Source of the DNA: Nitrospirota bacterium
GTDB taxonomy: Bacteria; Nitrospirota; Thermodesulfovibrionia; SZUA-242
Length of the DNA stretch: 32,100 nucleotides
Direction: 5' to 3'
Assembly (NCBI GenBank): GCA_027021335.1
Contig: JALUUO010000079.1
Location: forward strand, 1 to 32,100
Every line of letters begins with the position of its first letter. The stretch's first letter is position 1. Under the pieces are notes generated by a model, which saw only the letters and a list, made by a program, of their open reading frames with translations, had not been told where the DNA came from and did not search any database. Shown piece by piece: positions 15,896 to 24,658 of this stretch. The position numbers were made by a program, and so were the translations under genes.

Positions 15896-16710
15896 ACCAG
15901 TTTTTCGATCGAACGAAGAATAACCGCGGCCTCTCTTTCAGCTCGTGATGATGCTGTGTGCGGAGGCACTCCACGCATATCCGCTTCCATGATCTCCGGA
16001 GAAAAAGTAATGCTGCCAATGAGGTTCATTGCGCCTATCGAACCACGTATAAACTCGATATCGGCATCACCACGGACCTTGTTGGCTACTATAAAAACAT
16101 TTTTAACGCCAAGCCCGCTTGCAAGTGTCCATACCGTCGCGGCTGTCTGAAGACTTCGCCGACCCGGTTCCACTACTACTATGAAAGCATCGACGGAATC
16201 CGCTGTACCACGGGTAAGGTGTTCTATTCCGGCCTCCATATCAACTATAACTACGTCATTGGTTTCCACTATGAGGTGCCGCAGCAGCCTTCTTAGAAAA
16301 ACATTCTCAGGGCAATAACAGCCCGAGGCCGCCTCTTTAGATTTTCCCATTATTAAAAGGGTTATGTCATTATGCCGGTAGCCGTATTCATCCGGAACAT
16401 CATCCACTGAAGGATTCAATTTGAACATTCCGCCTTGGCTGCCGGGCCGGGCCCCGGTCCTTTCTTCGATTAGGTCCGCCATTTCAGCAATGGGACGGAT
16501 CTTCGATGCCTGCTCGTCGTCTATGCCCAAGGCAGCGGCCAGATTTGCGTCAGGGTCGCCGTCCACCGCGATCACTCGTCGCCCTCTTTGCCGGTACAGG
16601 TAGCATAGTAGAGATGCAAGCGTTGTTTTGCCTACTCCACCCTTGCCTGTGATCGCAAGTTTTAAGGAACGTTTATTTTCCCCGGGGGGATCGGTATCTA
16701 TATTTTTCAT
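15892..16710 (-). CDS. cooC: CooC/AcsF-type ATPase for nickel insertion into CODH/ACS
   Basis: 272 residues, MinD/Mrp-like P-loop ATPase. Deviant Walker A GKGGVGKTT (22-30), AVDGDPDANLAAALG, and the CooC metal-binding CxC in SGCYCPENVFLRRLL, followed by VVIVDMEAGIEHLTRG and VVVEPGRRSLQTA, then ANKV. CooC proteins deliver nickel to the carbon monoxide dehydrogenase C-cluster or to acetyl-CoA synthase. CODH/ACS genes themselves are not in this window. It is the first gene of the cooC-fthC-folE unit, with a promoter candidate upstream. Confidence 0.85.
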   Translation of the reverse strand: MKNIDTDPPGENKRSLKLAITGKGGVGKTTLASLLCYLYRQRGRRVIAVDGDPDANLAAALGIDDEQASKIRPIAEMADLIEERTGARPGSQGGMFKLNPSVDDVPDEYGYRHNDITLLIMGKSKEAASGCYCPENVFLRRLLRHLIVETNDVVIVDMEAGIEHLTRGTADSVDAFIVVVEPGRRSLQTAATVWTLASGLGVKNVFIVANKVRGDADIEFIRGSIGAMNLIGSITFSPEIMEADMRGVPPHTASSRAEREAAVILRSIEKLV

Positions 16711-16762
16711 AATTTTTCATATAATTATTTTAAAACTATTTTAAAAGCATAAAAGATCTAAA

Positions 16763-16791
16763 ATTTAACATTTAATTAAAATCAAAGTCAA
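16763..16791 (-). promoter_or_regulatory. Promoter candidate for cooC-fthC-folE
   Basis: Minus strand TTGACT (16791-16786), 17-base spacer, TTAAAT (16768-16763). A start of transcription near 16756 would give a leader of about 45 bases before cooC. The -10 box is a moderate match. Confidence 0.4.
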
Positions 16792-16795
16792 AAAA

Positions 16796-16817
16796 CAGCC
16801 AGGTTTTTATCCGGCTG
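16796..16817. repeat. Hairpin between the two divergent promoters
   Basis: CAGCC-A-GG, loop TTTTTAT, CC-GGCTG: 7 bp with a one-base bulge. It lies exactly between the -35 boxes of the divergent cooC and rhodanese promoter candidates, so it could be a shared operator rather than an RNA signal. Confidence 0.35.
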
Positions 16818-16820
16818 AGA

Positions 16821-16849
16821 TAGACATATTCAAGGGGCGAATATATAAT
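16821..16849 (+). promoter_or_regulatory. Sigma-70-type promoter candidate for the rhodanese gene
   Basis: TAGACA (16821-16826), exactly 17 bases, then perfect TATAAT (16844-16849). Start of transcription near 16856, followed by AGGAGG and the ATG at 16886. This is the closest match to consensus in the window. Confidence 0.6.
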
Positions 16850-16885
16850 TTATTTTAGACGCAACGACAAACAGGAGGACGATCT

Positions 16886-17239
16886 ATGATTAACTACGAC
16901 TATATGTTTGATGATAAAAAAGATAGGTGTACTGAAATAATAGATGAAATACAAAACGGCAAAGCCCAGTTAGTTGATATAAGAGAAAAAGATGAGTGGG
17001 ATAAAGCTCATTTTAAATGTGCAATTCACCTTCCTTTGTCAGACTTAAAAAAAGGTGTTGGAATTGATGTTTTGAAGAATATAAGACAAAACAATAAAAA
17101 GATTTATTTACATTGCCGGTCAGGAAACAGGGCAAAGCAGGCTGAAGCAATATTGGCACAGTATGGTTGTAAAGAGTTTTCTGTAATCCATTCATCTATG
17201 CTTCATATGATCGAAAAAGGATTTCAATTAAAATCATAA
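16886..17239 (+). CDS. Rhodanese-like domain protein
   Basis: 117 residues, one rhodanese domain. LVDIREKDEWDKAHFKCAIHLPL is the typical first half, and the active-site loop is LHCRSGNRAKQA with the catalytic Cys near residue 76, so a persulfide-carrying sulfurtransferase is expected. No signal peptide is seen. It is a single gene with its own strong promoter and an AGGAGG ribosome site, divergent from cooC and convergent with mutS2. The sulfur acceptor is unknown. Confidence 0.88.
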   Translation: MINYDYMFDDKKDRCTEIIDEIQNGKAQLVDIREKDEWDKAHFKCAIHLPLSDLKKGVGIDVLKNIRQNNKKIYLHCRSGNRAKQAEAILAQYGCKEFSVIHSSMLHMIEKGFQLKS

Positions 17240-17268
17240 TTTTTTCGCTCACCCTCTTTATTTTAAAA

Positions 17269-17293
17269 CTTTATAATTCCTTAAGTTATAAAG
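17269..17293. repeat. 8-bp perfect inverted repeat between convergent genes
   Basis: CTTTATAA, a 9-base loop, TTATAAAG, lying between the converging ends of the rhodanese gene and mutS2. It could act as a weak bidirectional transcription end, but it is AT-rich and lacks a clear U-run. The rest of 17240-17342 shows nothing. Confidence 0.35.
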
Positions 17294-17342
17294 GAAAGTA
17301 CGAGGTAATAATTATATCCCGTGGGAAGACGGAGTAAGAGGC

Positions 17343-19799
17343 TCAAAGTGAAGCATTGAAAGGCTTTTTACTCTCCTCCTTTTCACCTATAAATACAACA
17401 GTAACTCCGCCGCCGCCTTCCGAGGGTTTGCCCGGACGTATTGTCAGCGGCATTGGGTGAGCGGACAGAAACTCCCGGACCGCTCTGCATAAAATTCCGG
17501 AGCCAAGTCCATGAATTATGCGTAATTCGGAAAGCCCTGCAAGGGCGGCCTGATCGATAAACCTGTCCAGCATTGCCAGTGCCGGCTCCACGCGTTGGCC
17601 GACGAGGTTTATCTGCTGGGATGCCTCCTCCGGTATTTCGCCTTCAAAGCGCACCCCGGCGGCGGGCTCCGGCCCGGCCTTTGCGGTGGAATCCTCAAGA
17701 ACTCCCAGTGCACTGATGTCCACCTCCACCTCCACCTGGCCTGCCGAAACACGGCAGCGGCCGGTTTTTCTATTTAACTTAATAAGAAGAGCATCACAAC
17801 CAAGTGACTTAACAAAATAGCGCTCTCCTACCCGAATATCCGCAGGTGGAACCGGCCGGAAATCTTCTTGTGAAAGTTCTTCCTCTCTGGCCTTAAGCCT
17901 AGAGATCCGATCATCCATGGCCGCAGCAGCAGCCCTGGCAATGCTTATCGTATCTTTGGCTATGCCTGCCTCGGCAGTGCCGGTTTTCAATGAGCGGATC
18001 TCTTTAAGAAGCCGATCCATTTCTACCCTTGAGTTTCGTACAATATTTAAAGCCTCCACGGTTGCTTTGTGAAGCGTTGATTTTTGTCTTTTTTTAATCT
18101 CTTCAGCCTGTTTTTTCAGGTCCTCTTTTATTTTGTCCGCATACTTTAAACTTTCTTCGGCCCCGGCCAGCTTCCGGTTTGCCGTTTCACGCAGTCCTTC
18201 AAGCTCGGAAACAAGCGCCTGAATATCTCCGGCCCCTTCCGGCATCATACGCTTGGCTTCATTTACCACATCTTCCGGAATTCCGTAACGAGCCGCAATT
18301 TCGATGGCATGGGAACTACCCGGAATGCCGATTTCGAGCTGGTAAGTGGGGGTAAGGGTTTCGTAATCGAACTTGGCGGCCGCATTGATCATATGCGGCA
18401 TGGAATGGACAAAGTTTTTTACTGCTCCCAGATGTGTTGATACCAGCACCAGCCCTCCCTTGTCCACCGCAGCCTTAAGTATGGAGCAGGCGAGCGGTCC
18501 TCCTTCTTCCGGATCAGTGCCGCCGCCGAGCTCGTCCATAAGAATCAAGCTGTTTGGACCAGACTGTGAAAGGAGTTTTGAAATCCTGGTCATATGACCG
18601 GAAAAAGTCGAAAGGCTCTGCTCGATTGATTGTTCGTCTCCTATATCTGCAGCTATTGTTTCAAGAAATGGAAAGCCGGAGCCATCTTCGGCCGGTACAT
18701 GCATACCGGACATCGCCATAAGACAGAGAAGCCCCGCAGTTTTAAGGGCTACCGTCTTACCTCCTGTGTTCGGCCCGGTTATCACGACCGCCCGCGTATC
18801 ATTTCCATTTAGAGAAATTTCAAGAGGCACAGGCCCCTCTTCCAGGCCTTCTTCGATCATCAGTGTCCATAAAAGCGGGTGCCGGCCCCCAGTGATCTTC
18901 AGAGCCAAGCCTTCCGAGATCCGTGGCGGCGTCATCTTGAGCCTGTCAGCATAAGCGGATATAGCCGTTAAGGCATCAAGGCGTACAAGTATTTGAAAAG
19001 ACAGCTCTATTTCAGGCAAAACCTCCCTGCACCTGCGGCACAGGTCCGTAATAATCCGTGCTTCCTCAGCCCGCTCGGCTGCGGCTAAGGCTCCAAGTTC
19101 GTTCCCAAGCCAGAGGGTTTCAAGCGGTTCCATAAATACCGTCTCACCGGAGTTAGATAGATCATGCACAAGCCCCGGCACCTGGCCCTGAGCATCACGC
19201 TTAAACGGAATCACCCATCGTCCGCCACGGCTGGTGACAAAATCCTCCTGTATAAACTTCCCTATCTCCGGCCGCTTCATCATCTCCTGGAGTTTTTTTC
19301 TGAGGCGGCTCTCGGATGTTTTGATCTTTCTGCGGATCGATGCCAGTTCGTTGGAAGCCGTATCCAGTATCCTGCCCCCGGGATCGATTGAGCGTTCTAT
19401 GGACTTTCTCATTTCCGGGTGAACCGCGATTTCAGACACGAATTCCCTCAGCTCCTGACAGTCGGTTCTTCCCTCAAGGGTTCGAACCACTGTCTCGGCG
19501 TTTGAGAGCAGGGGAATTAGACTTCGCAACTCAAGTGGTTTTAAAACCGCATTCATGGGTCGAAGTTGTGAAAAGAGAGGTCTAAGATCATAAAAATAAT
19601 CAAGAACCAAGGGGGCTTCTGTTTCTGTAAGTCTGCGGATTTGGCTTATCAGGTCTCGACGTTTTTCGATCTCATGCAGTGAGCCAAGCGGCCGGAGCAA
19701 GAGGACTTCTTCTTTGCCCGGATCACTGGCGGCTGACCGGGCGATTCTTTCAAGAAGTTTCGGATACTCTAGAATTTCAAGGGTATGCTTGTCGATCAC
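17343..19799 (-). CDS. mutS2: Endonuclease MutS2
   Basis: 818 residues, close to the usual length (about 780-800). Order: N-terminal core and clamp regions (1-330), MutS ATPase with TGPNTGGKT (341-349), LMDELGGGTDPEEGG and STHLGAVK, a long coiled coil (about 520-640), and a C-terminal Smr nuclease domain with VGQRVEPAL and IHGLGSG (about 762-768). MutS2 binds branched or stalled-ribosome structures and suppresses recombination rather than acting in mismatch repair. Translation starts at GTG 19799, six bases after the ruvA stop, so it is in the ruvA transcript. This neighbourhood suits a recombination role. Confidence 0.95.
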   Translation of the reverse strand: MIDKHTLEILEYPKLLERIARSAASDPGKEEVLLLRPLGSLHEIEKRRDLISQIRRLTETEAPLVLDYFYDLRPLFSQLRPMNAVLKPLELRSLIPLLSNAETVVRTLEGRTDCQELREFVSEIAVHPEMRKSIERSIDPGGRILDTASNELASIRRKIKTSESRLRKKLQEMMKRPEIGKFIQEDFVTSRGGRWVIPFKRDAQGQVPGLVHDLSNSGETVFMEPLETLWLGNELGALAAAERAEEARIITDLCRRCREVLPEIELSFQILVRLDALTAISAYADRLKMTPPRISEGLALKITGGRHPLLWTLMIEEGLEEGPVPLEISLNGNDTRAVVITGPNTGGKTVALKTAGLLCLMAMSGMHVPAEDGSGFPFLETIAADIGDEQSIEQSLSTFSGHMTRISKLLSQSGPNSLILMDELGGGTDPEEGGPLACSILKAAVDKGGLVLVSTHLGAVKNFVHSMPHMINAAAKFDYETLTPTYQLEIGIPGSSHAIEIAARYGIPEDVVNEAKRMMPEGAGDIQALVSELEGLRETANRKLAGAEESLKYADKIKEDLKKQAEEIKKRQKSTLHKATVEALNIVRNSRVEMDRLLKEIRSLKTGTAEAGIAKDTISIARAAAAAMDDRISRLKAREEELSQEDFRPVPPADIRVGERYFVKSLGCDALLIKLNRKTGRCRVSAGQVEVEVDISALGVLEDSTAKAGPEPAAGVRFEGEIPEEASQQINLVGQRVEPALAMLDRFIDQAALAGLSELRIIHGLGSGILCRAVREFLSAHPMPLTIRPGKPSEGGGGVTVVFIGEKEESKKPFNASL

Positions 19800-19802
19800 T
19801 TA

Positions 19803-20396
19803 CTAATTGCGGGAAGAGGAGAGAGTTTTTAATGCCTTGGTTATTGTGACTTCAAGAGAATGGTTTGAAGCTTCAGGCATGACCCTGCGGAGCGCCGCTT
19901 CGGTTTCGGCCTTCTTATAGCCCAGGTTCATAAGGGCTGAAAGCGCGTCATCAAAGACACTGGAAGTCTCTTCGGGAACGGATTCATCCTGACGTTCAGG
20001 AAGTTTTCCGCGGAGTTCAAATATTAGTTTTGTCGCTGTTTTTTTCCCAAGGCCGGGTATGCGGGAGAGAAATGTTACATCTTCGGATTCGATCGCTTTT
20101 CTTAAATCGACCACTTTGGCACCCGAGAGTATTGAAAGGCCAAGCTTGGGACCTACTCCTGATACGGCAGTAAGAGTCGTAAAAAAATATTTTTCCTCAG
20201 GAGAGATAAATCCAAACAATTGAAGCAGATCTTCTCTGACATGCAGGTGAGTGTGAAGCAGGACTTCAACACCTGTATCCGGCAGTTTTTCAAACGTCGA
20301 AAGAGGAATGAGTACCAGGTAGCCGACGCCCCCGGCCTCGACCACAACACGATCCGGGGACTTTAATACAAGGATGCCTCTTAAAAGCGCGATCAT
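19803..20396 (-). CDS. ruvA: Holliday junction DNA helicase subunit RuvA
   Basis: 197 residues. N-terminal OB fold (MIALLRGILVLKSPDRVVVEAGGVGYLV), two helix-hairpin-helix motifs (TAVSGVGPKLGLSIL and RIPGLGKKTATKLIFELR), and a C-terminal UBA-like domain (SALMNLGYKKAETEAALRRV). It binds Holliday junctions as a tetramer and loads RuvB. ruvB is not in the window; mutS2 takes its usual place after ruvA. Confidence 0.96.
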   Translation of the reverse strand: MIALLRGILVLKSPDRVVVEAGGVGYLVLIPLSTFEKLPDTGVEVLLHTHLHVREDLLQLFGFISPEEKYFFTTLTAVSGVGPKLGLSILSGAKVVDLRKAIESEDVTFLSRIPGLGKKTATKLIFELRGKLPERQDESVPEETSSVFDDALSALMNLGYKKAETEAALRRVMPEASNHSLEVTITKALKTLSSSRN

Positions 20397-20426
20397 TATT
20401 ATAGCCTCAGGGAGTTAAAATTGAAT

Positions 20427-20447
20427 TTTTCACTCTTCACCCTTCAC
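20427..20447 (-). repeat. GTGAAGR heptamer tandem repeat at the ruvC 3' end
   Basis: Minus strand GTGAAGG, GTGAAGA, GTGAAAA in tandem. The repeat supplies the final codons and the TGA of ruvC. A closely similar GGGGTGA heptamer forms the 3' end of ftsH. Confidence 0.6.
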
Positions 20448-20924
20448 TTTTTTCAGCCCTTTCCTGCTGTGAGCATGGCATATTGCCACTGCAAGTGCGT
20501 CGGCGTCGTCCTGGCCGGGTTTGTGTTTTAAGCCAAGGAGCACTGTTACCATTTTCTGCACTTGCGCCTTCTCAGCCCGTCCGTATCCAACCACAGTTTT
20601 TTTTACTTCCAGCGCTGAATACTCATAAACCGGTATTCCGGTGGCTGCAATGGCTGCAAGGGTTACCCCCCGGGCCTGGCCGAGACTTAGGGCGCTTTTT
20701 ACACTTTTTGCAAAAAAAACCTGCTCTACCGCCGAAACATCAGGCGAATACTGGGCAATAACATCGTTAAGTGCACTATAGAGATTTTTAAGACGAACCG
20801 CAAGTGGATCAGACCTGGAAAGTGAAATCCGTCCGGAGGTCACATGTACTATCCGTTTGCCGTCGGTCTCGATGCAGCCGTAACCACAGTAGATGCTTCC
20901 GGGATCGATTCCGAGGACCAGCAT
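20430..20924 (-). CDS. ruvC: Crossover junction endodeoxyribonuclease RuvC
   Basis: 164 residues. RNase-H-like fold with the four acidic catalytic positions: LGIDPGS (Asp7), VEQVFFAKS (Glu near 67), and GQDDADALAVAICH (two Asp near 138-141). It resolves Holliday junctions. The last codons (K-V-K-G-E-E-stop) are made from a GTGAAGR heptamer repeat (see the repeat entry), so the C-terminal tail is not conserved family sequence. Confidence 0.95.
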   Translation of the reverse strand: MLVLGIDPGSIYCGYGCIETDGKRIVHVTSGRISLSRSDPLAVRLKNLYSALNDVIAQYSPDVSAVEQVFFAKSVKSALSLGQARGVTLAAIAATGIPVYEYSALEVKKTVVGYGRAEKAQVQKMVTVLLGLKHKPGQDDADALAVAICHAHSRKGLKKVKGEE

Positions 20925-20948
20925 TATTTTGAAACTGGTGCTGCTTTT

Positions 20949-21707
20949 TTACCCAAGACACTTGGCCATAAGATCATCGGGTATATTGAAGTTAGCGTAA
21001 ACATTTTGAATATCGTCATGATCTTCCAACAGCTCCATTAGACGGATCATCTGGGCCGCCTCCTTCTCACTTGTCAGTTCAATCTCATTTTTTGGAAGCT
21101 TGGTAATTTCGGCTGATACAAGCTCTATTGATGCTTTCTCGATCGCCTCTTTAACTGCTTCGAAGTCGGATGGATCAGTGATAATCTCAAAGTTATCCTC
21201 ACCCTCTTCATTTTTCATATCTTCAGCGCCGGCATCCAAGGCAATGCTCATCAAAGTATCTTCGTCGATCTTGTTCTTATCCACCAGCAAGTAGCCTTTG
21301 CTTTCAAATATCCAGGCTACGCAGCCGGTTTCACCCAGGTTTCCCCCGTTTTTAGAAAGGATAAACCTGATTTCGGCAACCGACCGGTTTTTATTATCAG
21401 TAAGTGTATCGATCATAAGTGCCACGCCGCCCGGCCCGTATCCTTCGTAGGAAATCTCTTCATACGAAACACCCGGAAGTTCTCCTGTGCCTTTCTGCAC
21501 GGCCCGCTTGATATTGTCGGAGGGCATGTTGACAGACCTGGCCTTCTCCATAGCAAGGCGCAGGCGCGGGTTACCTGCCGGATCACCGCCGCCAAGCTTG
21601 GCGGCTATGGTGAGCTCTTTGGCGATCTTGGTAAACACTTTGCCGCGTTTCGCATCAGCCGCGGCCTTTTTGTGTTTTGTTGTTGCCCATTTTGAGTGTC
21701 CTGACAT
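20949..21707 (-). CDS. yebC: YebC/PmpR family protein
   Basis: 252 residues starting [25 protein letters not shown], the invariant N-terminus; the frame is open 12 codons further to a GTG but that extension is not family sequence. Other blocks: [41 protein letters not shown]. YebC proteins are transcription regulators, and some relieve ribosome stalling at proline stretches. It heads the yebC-ruvC-ruvA-mutS2 unit, a very common order with ruvC. The ribosome site is weak (GAAAGA). Confidence 0.95.
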   Translation of the reverse strand: MSGHSKWATTKHKKAAADAKRGKVFTKIAKELTIAAKLGGGDPAGNPRLRLAMEKARSVNMPSDNIKRAVQKGTGELPGVSYEEISYEGYGPGGVALMIDTLTDNKNRSVAEIRFILSKNGGNLGETGCVAWIFESKGYLLVDKNKIDEDTLMSIALDAGAEDMKNEEGEDNFEIITDPSDFEAVKEAIEKASIELVSAEITKLPKNEIELTSEKEAAQMIRLMELLEDHDDIQNVYANFNIPDDLMAKCLG

Positions 21708-21726
21708 GGCGGTTTTTCTTTCTGTT

Positions 21727-21744
21727 GGTGTACTGCAATACACC
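21727..21744. promoter_or_regulatory. Inverted repeat GGTGTA-CTGCAA-TACACC upstream of yebC
   Basis: A perfect 6-bp inverted repeat with a 6-base centre, 20 bases before the yebC ATG in the yebC/ftsH divergent gap (21708-21961). It is a possible operator. It does not match CIRCE or LexA boxes. No convincing -35/-10 pair for ftsH or yebC was found in the gap. Confidence 0.3.
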
Positions 21745-21961
21745 CCTGTTTTAAGTTACGAACTTGGAACAAAGGCGCCTGAGATGGAACCGTTTAAGGA
21801 AACTTACCGGTTTTTTAGAATATTTGGTTCCAGCAACCTTAAGTCTATTCACCTTCAGCTGTTACAAATTATCGTATATTCCACATCATTGTCAAATACT
21901 TATGATATATGGTACTTTTATAAGGTTTTACATGCGGTTAAATACCAGTGGAGGTAGTTAT

Positions 21962-23767
21962 TTGAACACCTACAAAAATGTAATCATCTGGCTGCTTATT
22001 TTTGGCCTCATGATTATAATGTTTAACGTTGTCAGCGGCCCTAAAAAGGTTGATAACGAAATATCCTATAGCGAGTTTCTGGGCAGGGTTGAGGCTGGCG
22101 AGGTTTCAGAGGTGGTTATAAAAGAGGAGAGCCTCTCCGGCCGAATGAACGACGGCACGAAGTTCAAGACCTATTTATGGGCAATGGATACAGATCTGCC
22201 TGCCACCCTTAAAAAGCAGAATGTAAGAATTCTTTCGAAGCCTCCGGAAGAGAGCCCGTGGTACGTGAACTTCTTTTTCACGTGGGGCCCGATTCTTTTT
22301 TTGGCAGGCATCTGGATATTCTTCATGCGTCAGATGCAGGCTGGCGGAAGCAAGGCAATGTCTTTTGGTAAGAGCAAAGCCAAACTGGTTGCTGAAAAAA
22401 CCGTAAAGGTCACCTTTGCCGATGTTGCGGGAGTAGAAGAGGCTAAAGCCGACGTCCAGGAGATAATCGCGTTTCTTAAAGATCCTGCCAAGTTTTCCAA
22501 ATTAGGCGGAAAGATTCCCAGGGGTGTGCTTCTTGTAGGTTCGCCAGGCACCGGCAAAACCCTTCTTGCCAAGGCGATAGCTGGTGAGGCCGAGGTTCCA
22601 TTCTTCTCTATGTCCGGCTCGGATTTTGTAGAGATGTTTGTCGGTGTAGGGGCTTCCAGGGTACGCGATCTTTTTGAGCAGGGAAAAAAGAACGCTCCCT
22701 GCATAATGTTTATCGACGAGATAGATGCTGTTGGAAGGCACAGAGGCGCCGGCCTGGGCGGTGGACATGATGAGCGCGAACAAACTCTTAACCAGTTGCT
22801 TGTCGAAATGGACGGCTTCGAGGGCACAGAGGGAGTAATTATTCTAGCGGCCACCAACAGGCCGGATGTTCTCGATCCCGCGCTTTTGCGCCCTGGAAGA
22901 TTTGACCGCCAGGTAGTGGTGCCTCTGCCGGATGTGAAGGGCAGGGATGAAATTTTGAAGGTTCATGCCAAAAAGATACAGATGGATGAGTCTGTGGATC
23001 TTGAATTAATAGCAAGGGGCACACCGGGGTTTTCCGGTGCCGACCTTGCAAATTTAGTGAATGAGGCCGCTCTTCTGGCTGCACGCCAGGCCAAGGAAAA
23101 GGTGGAGAGCTCAGACCTGGAAGCTGCCAAAGACAAGGTAATGATGGGCAGCGAGAGAAAAAGCATGATCATCAGTGACGAGGAGAAGAAAAACACCGCC
23201 TACCATGAGGCGGGACATGCGCTTGTAGCCGTACTTACTCCCGGAACGGATCCTATTCACAAAGTCAGTATTATTCCGAGAGGACGTGCCCTGGGGGTAA
23301 CACAGCAGTTGCCTGAGGACGATAAGTACACCCATGAAAAAGCCTACCTTGAGAAGGCCTTGATGGTGCTTATGGGGGGTCGGGTCGCTGAAGAGCTTGC
23401 CCTTGGACACATTACCACAGGCGCCGGCAATGATATAGAACGTGCCACGAATATCGCCAGGAAAATGGTTACTGAGTGGGGCATGAGCGATACGATCGGA
23501 CCACTCACCTTTGGCAAGAAGGAAGAGCATATTTTTCTCGGCCGGGAGATTGGTCAGCATACTGATTTCAGCGAAGAGACGGCCAGGGAGATAGACCGGG
23601 AGATAAAAAAGATAGTAAAAGATGCCTACGGCAAAAGTAAAAAACTTCTTTCTGATAACCGTGACAACCTGGAGGCGTTGGGCGCTCTTCTTTTGGAAAA
23701 AGAGACGGTTGATCTTGACGACATAAAGAAAGCACTCGGCATTGAAGGGGTGAGGGGTGAGGGATAA
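21962..23767 (+). CDS. ftsH: ATP-dependent zinc metalloprotease FtsH
   Basis: 601 residues from a TTG start. The start is chosen because GGAGG lies at 21950-21954 and the first residues then form the first membrane helix ([19 protein letters not shown], about 6-24); 66 open codons upstream carry no FtsH features. Second helix about 104-124. AAA+ domain: GSPGTGKT (193-200, Ser replacing the commoner Pro), [12 protein letters not shown] region with ATNRPDVLD and LLRPGRFDR. Zinc site HEAGH (415-419). It degrades membrane and short-lived cytoplasmic proteins in the inner membrane. The final residues GVRGEG come from a GGGGTGA repeat. Confidence 0.96.
   Translation: MNTYKNVIIWLLIFGLMIIMFNVVSGPKKVDNEISYSEFLGRVEAGEVSEVVIKEESLSGRMNDGTKFKTYLWAMDTDLPATLKKQNVRILSKPPEESPWYVNFFFTWGPILFLAGIWIFFMRQMQAGGSKAMSFGKSKAKLVAEKTVKVTFADVAGVEEAKADVQEIIAFLKDPAKFSKLGGKIPRGVLLVGSPGTGKTLLAKAIAGEAEVPFFSMSGSDFVEMFVGVGASRVRDLFEQGKKNAPCIMFIDEIDAVGRHRGAGLGGGHDEREQTLNQLLVEMDGFEGTEGVIILAATNRPDVLDPALLRPGRFDRQVVVPLPDVKGRDEILKVHAKKIQMDESVDLELIARGTPGFSGADLANLVNEAALLAARQAKEKVESSDLEAAKDKVMMGSERKSMIISDEEKKNTAYHEAGHALVAVLTPGTDPIHKVSIIPRGRALGVTQQLPEDDKYTHEKAYLEKALMVLMGGRVAEELALGHITTGAGNDIERATNIARKMVTEWGMSDTIGPLTFGKKEEHIFLGREIGQHTDFSEETAREIDREIKKIVKDAYGKSKKLLSDNRDNLEALGALLLEKETVDLDDIKKALGIEGVRGEG
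23747..23767 (+). repeat. GGGGTGA heptamer tandem repeat at the ftsH 3' end
   Basis: GGGGTGA, GGGGTGA, GGGATAA in tandem; the last unit contains the ftsH stop codon. It resembles the heptamers at the ruvC end. Confidence 0.55.
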
Positions 23768-23775
23768 GGCGTTGT

Positions 23776-24624
23776 GTGAAGCTTAGCTGGCACGATTACG
23801 AGTTCGATTTTTCCCGCAGGACCCATATAATGGGCATCCTGAATGTTACTCCTGACTCGTTCTCGGACGGAGGACGCTTTATAGAGTGCAGTGACGCTGC
23901 CCGGCATGCCGGGTTATTGGCTCGGCAAGGAGCCGACATTCTGGATATTGGTGGAGAATCCACTCGTCCGGGTTCCGATCCGGTCTCTGCGGACGAGGAG
24001 ATCAGCAGGGTAATTCCTGTAATAGAAGCGGTTGCTGGAGATAAAGGCCCTGGACTGCCCGTATCAATCGATACCACCAAGGCGGTTGTTGCCGAGGCGG
24101 CAATACAGGCGGGAGCCTCGCTGATCAATGACATAAGCGGGCTTCATTTCGATCCTGACATGGCCAGGGTTGCAGCTTATAACGGTGTTCCGGTGATCGT
24201 AATGCATATCAGGGGCAACCCTAAAACCATGCAGCAGTCGACCAGGTATGATTCTCTACTTGGTGAAATCAAGGAATATATCGCCGAGGGTATAGAGACC
24301 GCTCTTAGCGCAGGCGTAGATGAGAGCCATATATTGATAGATCCAGGTATAGGCTTTGGAAAAACACTCAAGCAGAACCTTGAGATTATCCGCAACCTTG
24401 AGAGCTTTAAAAAAACTTTCGGACAACCGGTTGTTCTTGGTACATCCAGGAAGGCTTTTATAGGAAAAATTTTGGATTTGCCTGTAAATGAACGTGTTGA
24501 AGGCACAGCAGCTTCTGTTGCTATAGGTATTGCAAATGGCGCTGATATGGTGCGTGTACATGATGTGCAGGCCATGGCCAGGGTTGCCGGTGTTGCTGAT
24601 GCCATTGTCGGCAAAAATAACTAA
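23776..24624 (+). CDS. folP: Dihydropteroate synthase
   Basis: 282 residues from a GTG start 8 bases after ftsH. TIM-barrel signatures in order: MGILNVTPDSFSDGGRF (17-33), DIGGESTRPGSDPV, VSIDTTKA, INDISGLHFD, DPGIGFGKT, LGTSRKAFIG and TAASVAIGIANGADMVRVHD. It joins 4-aminobenzoate to the pterin pyrophosphate in folate synthesis; folE is on the other side of the window. The ftsH-folP-cdaA-cdaR-glmM order is widely conserved. Confidence 0.96.
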   Translation: MKLSWHDYEFDFSRRTHIMGILNVTPDSFSDGGRFIECSDAARHAGLLARQGADILDIGGESTRPGSDPVSADEEISRVIPVIEAVAGDKGPGLPVSIDTTKAVVAEAAIQAGASLINDISGLHFDPDMARVAAYNGVPVIVMHIRGNPKTMQQSTRYDSLLGEIKEYIAEGIETALSAGVDESHILIDPGIGFGKTLKQNLEIIRNLESFKKTFGQPVVLGTSRKAFIGKILDLPVNERVEGTAASVAIGIANGADMVRVHDVQAMARVAGVADAIVGKNN

Positions 24625-24658
24625 GTAAAATATCTGAGCTATAAGGACGTAAATATCC

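Noticed and set aside
21727-21744. CIRCE or LexA operator before yebC/ftsH
   Set aside because: Neither the sequence nor the spacing of the inverted repeat fits these boxes.
21764-21961. 66-codon N-terminal extension of FtsH
   Set aside because: It has no FtsH features and no ribosome site, while TTG 21962 follows GGAGG and begins at the first membrane helix.
22330-22857. 175-residue minus-strand ORF inside ftsH, and others such as 23111-23560 and 24177-24614
   Set aside because: They are antisense to well-defined genes, with low-complexity Ser/Pro/Arg-rich translations and no family motifs.
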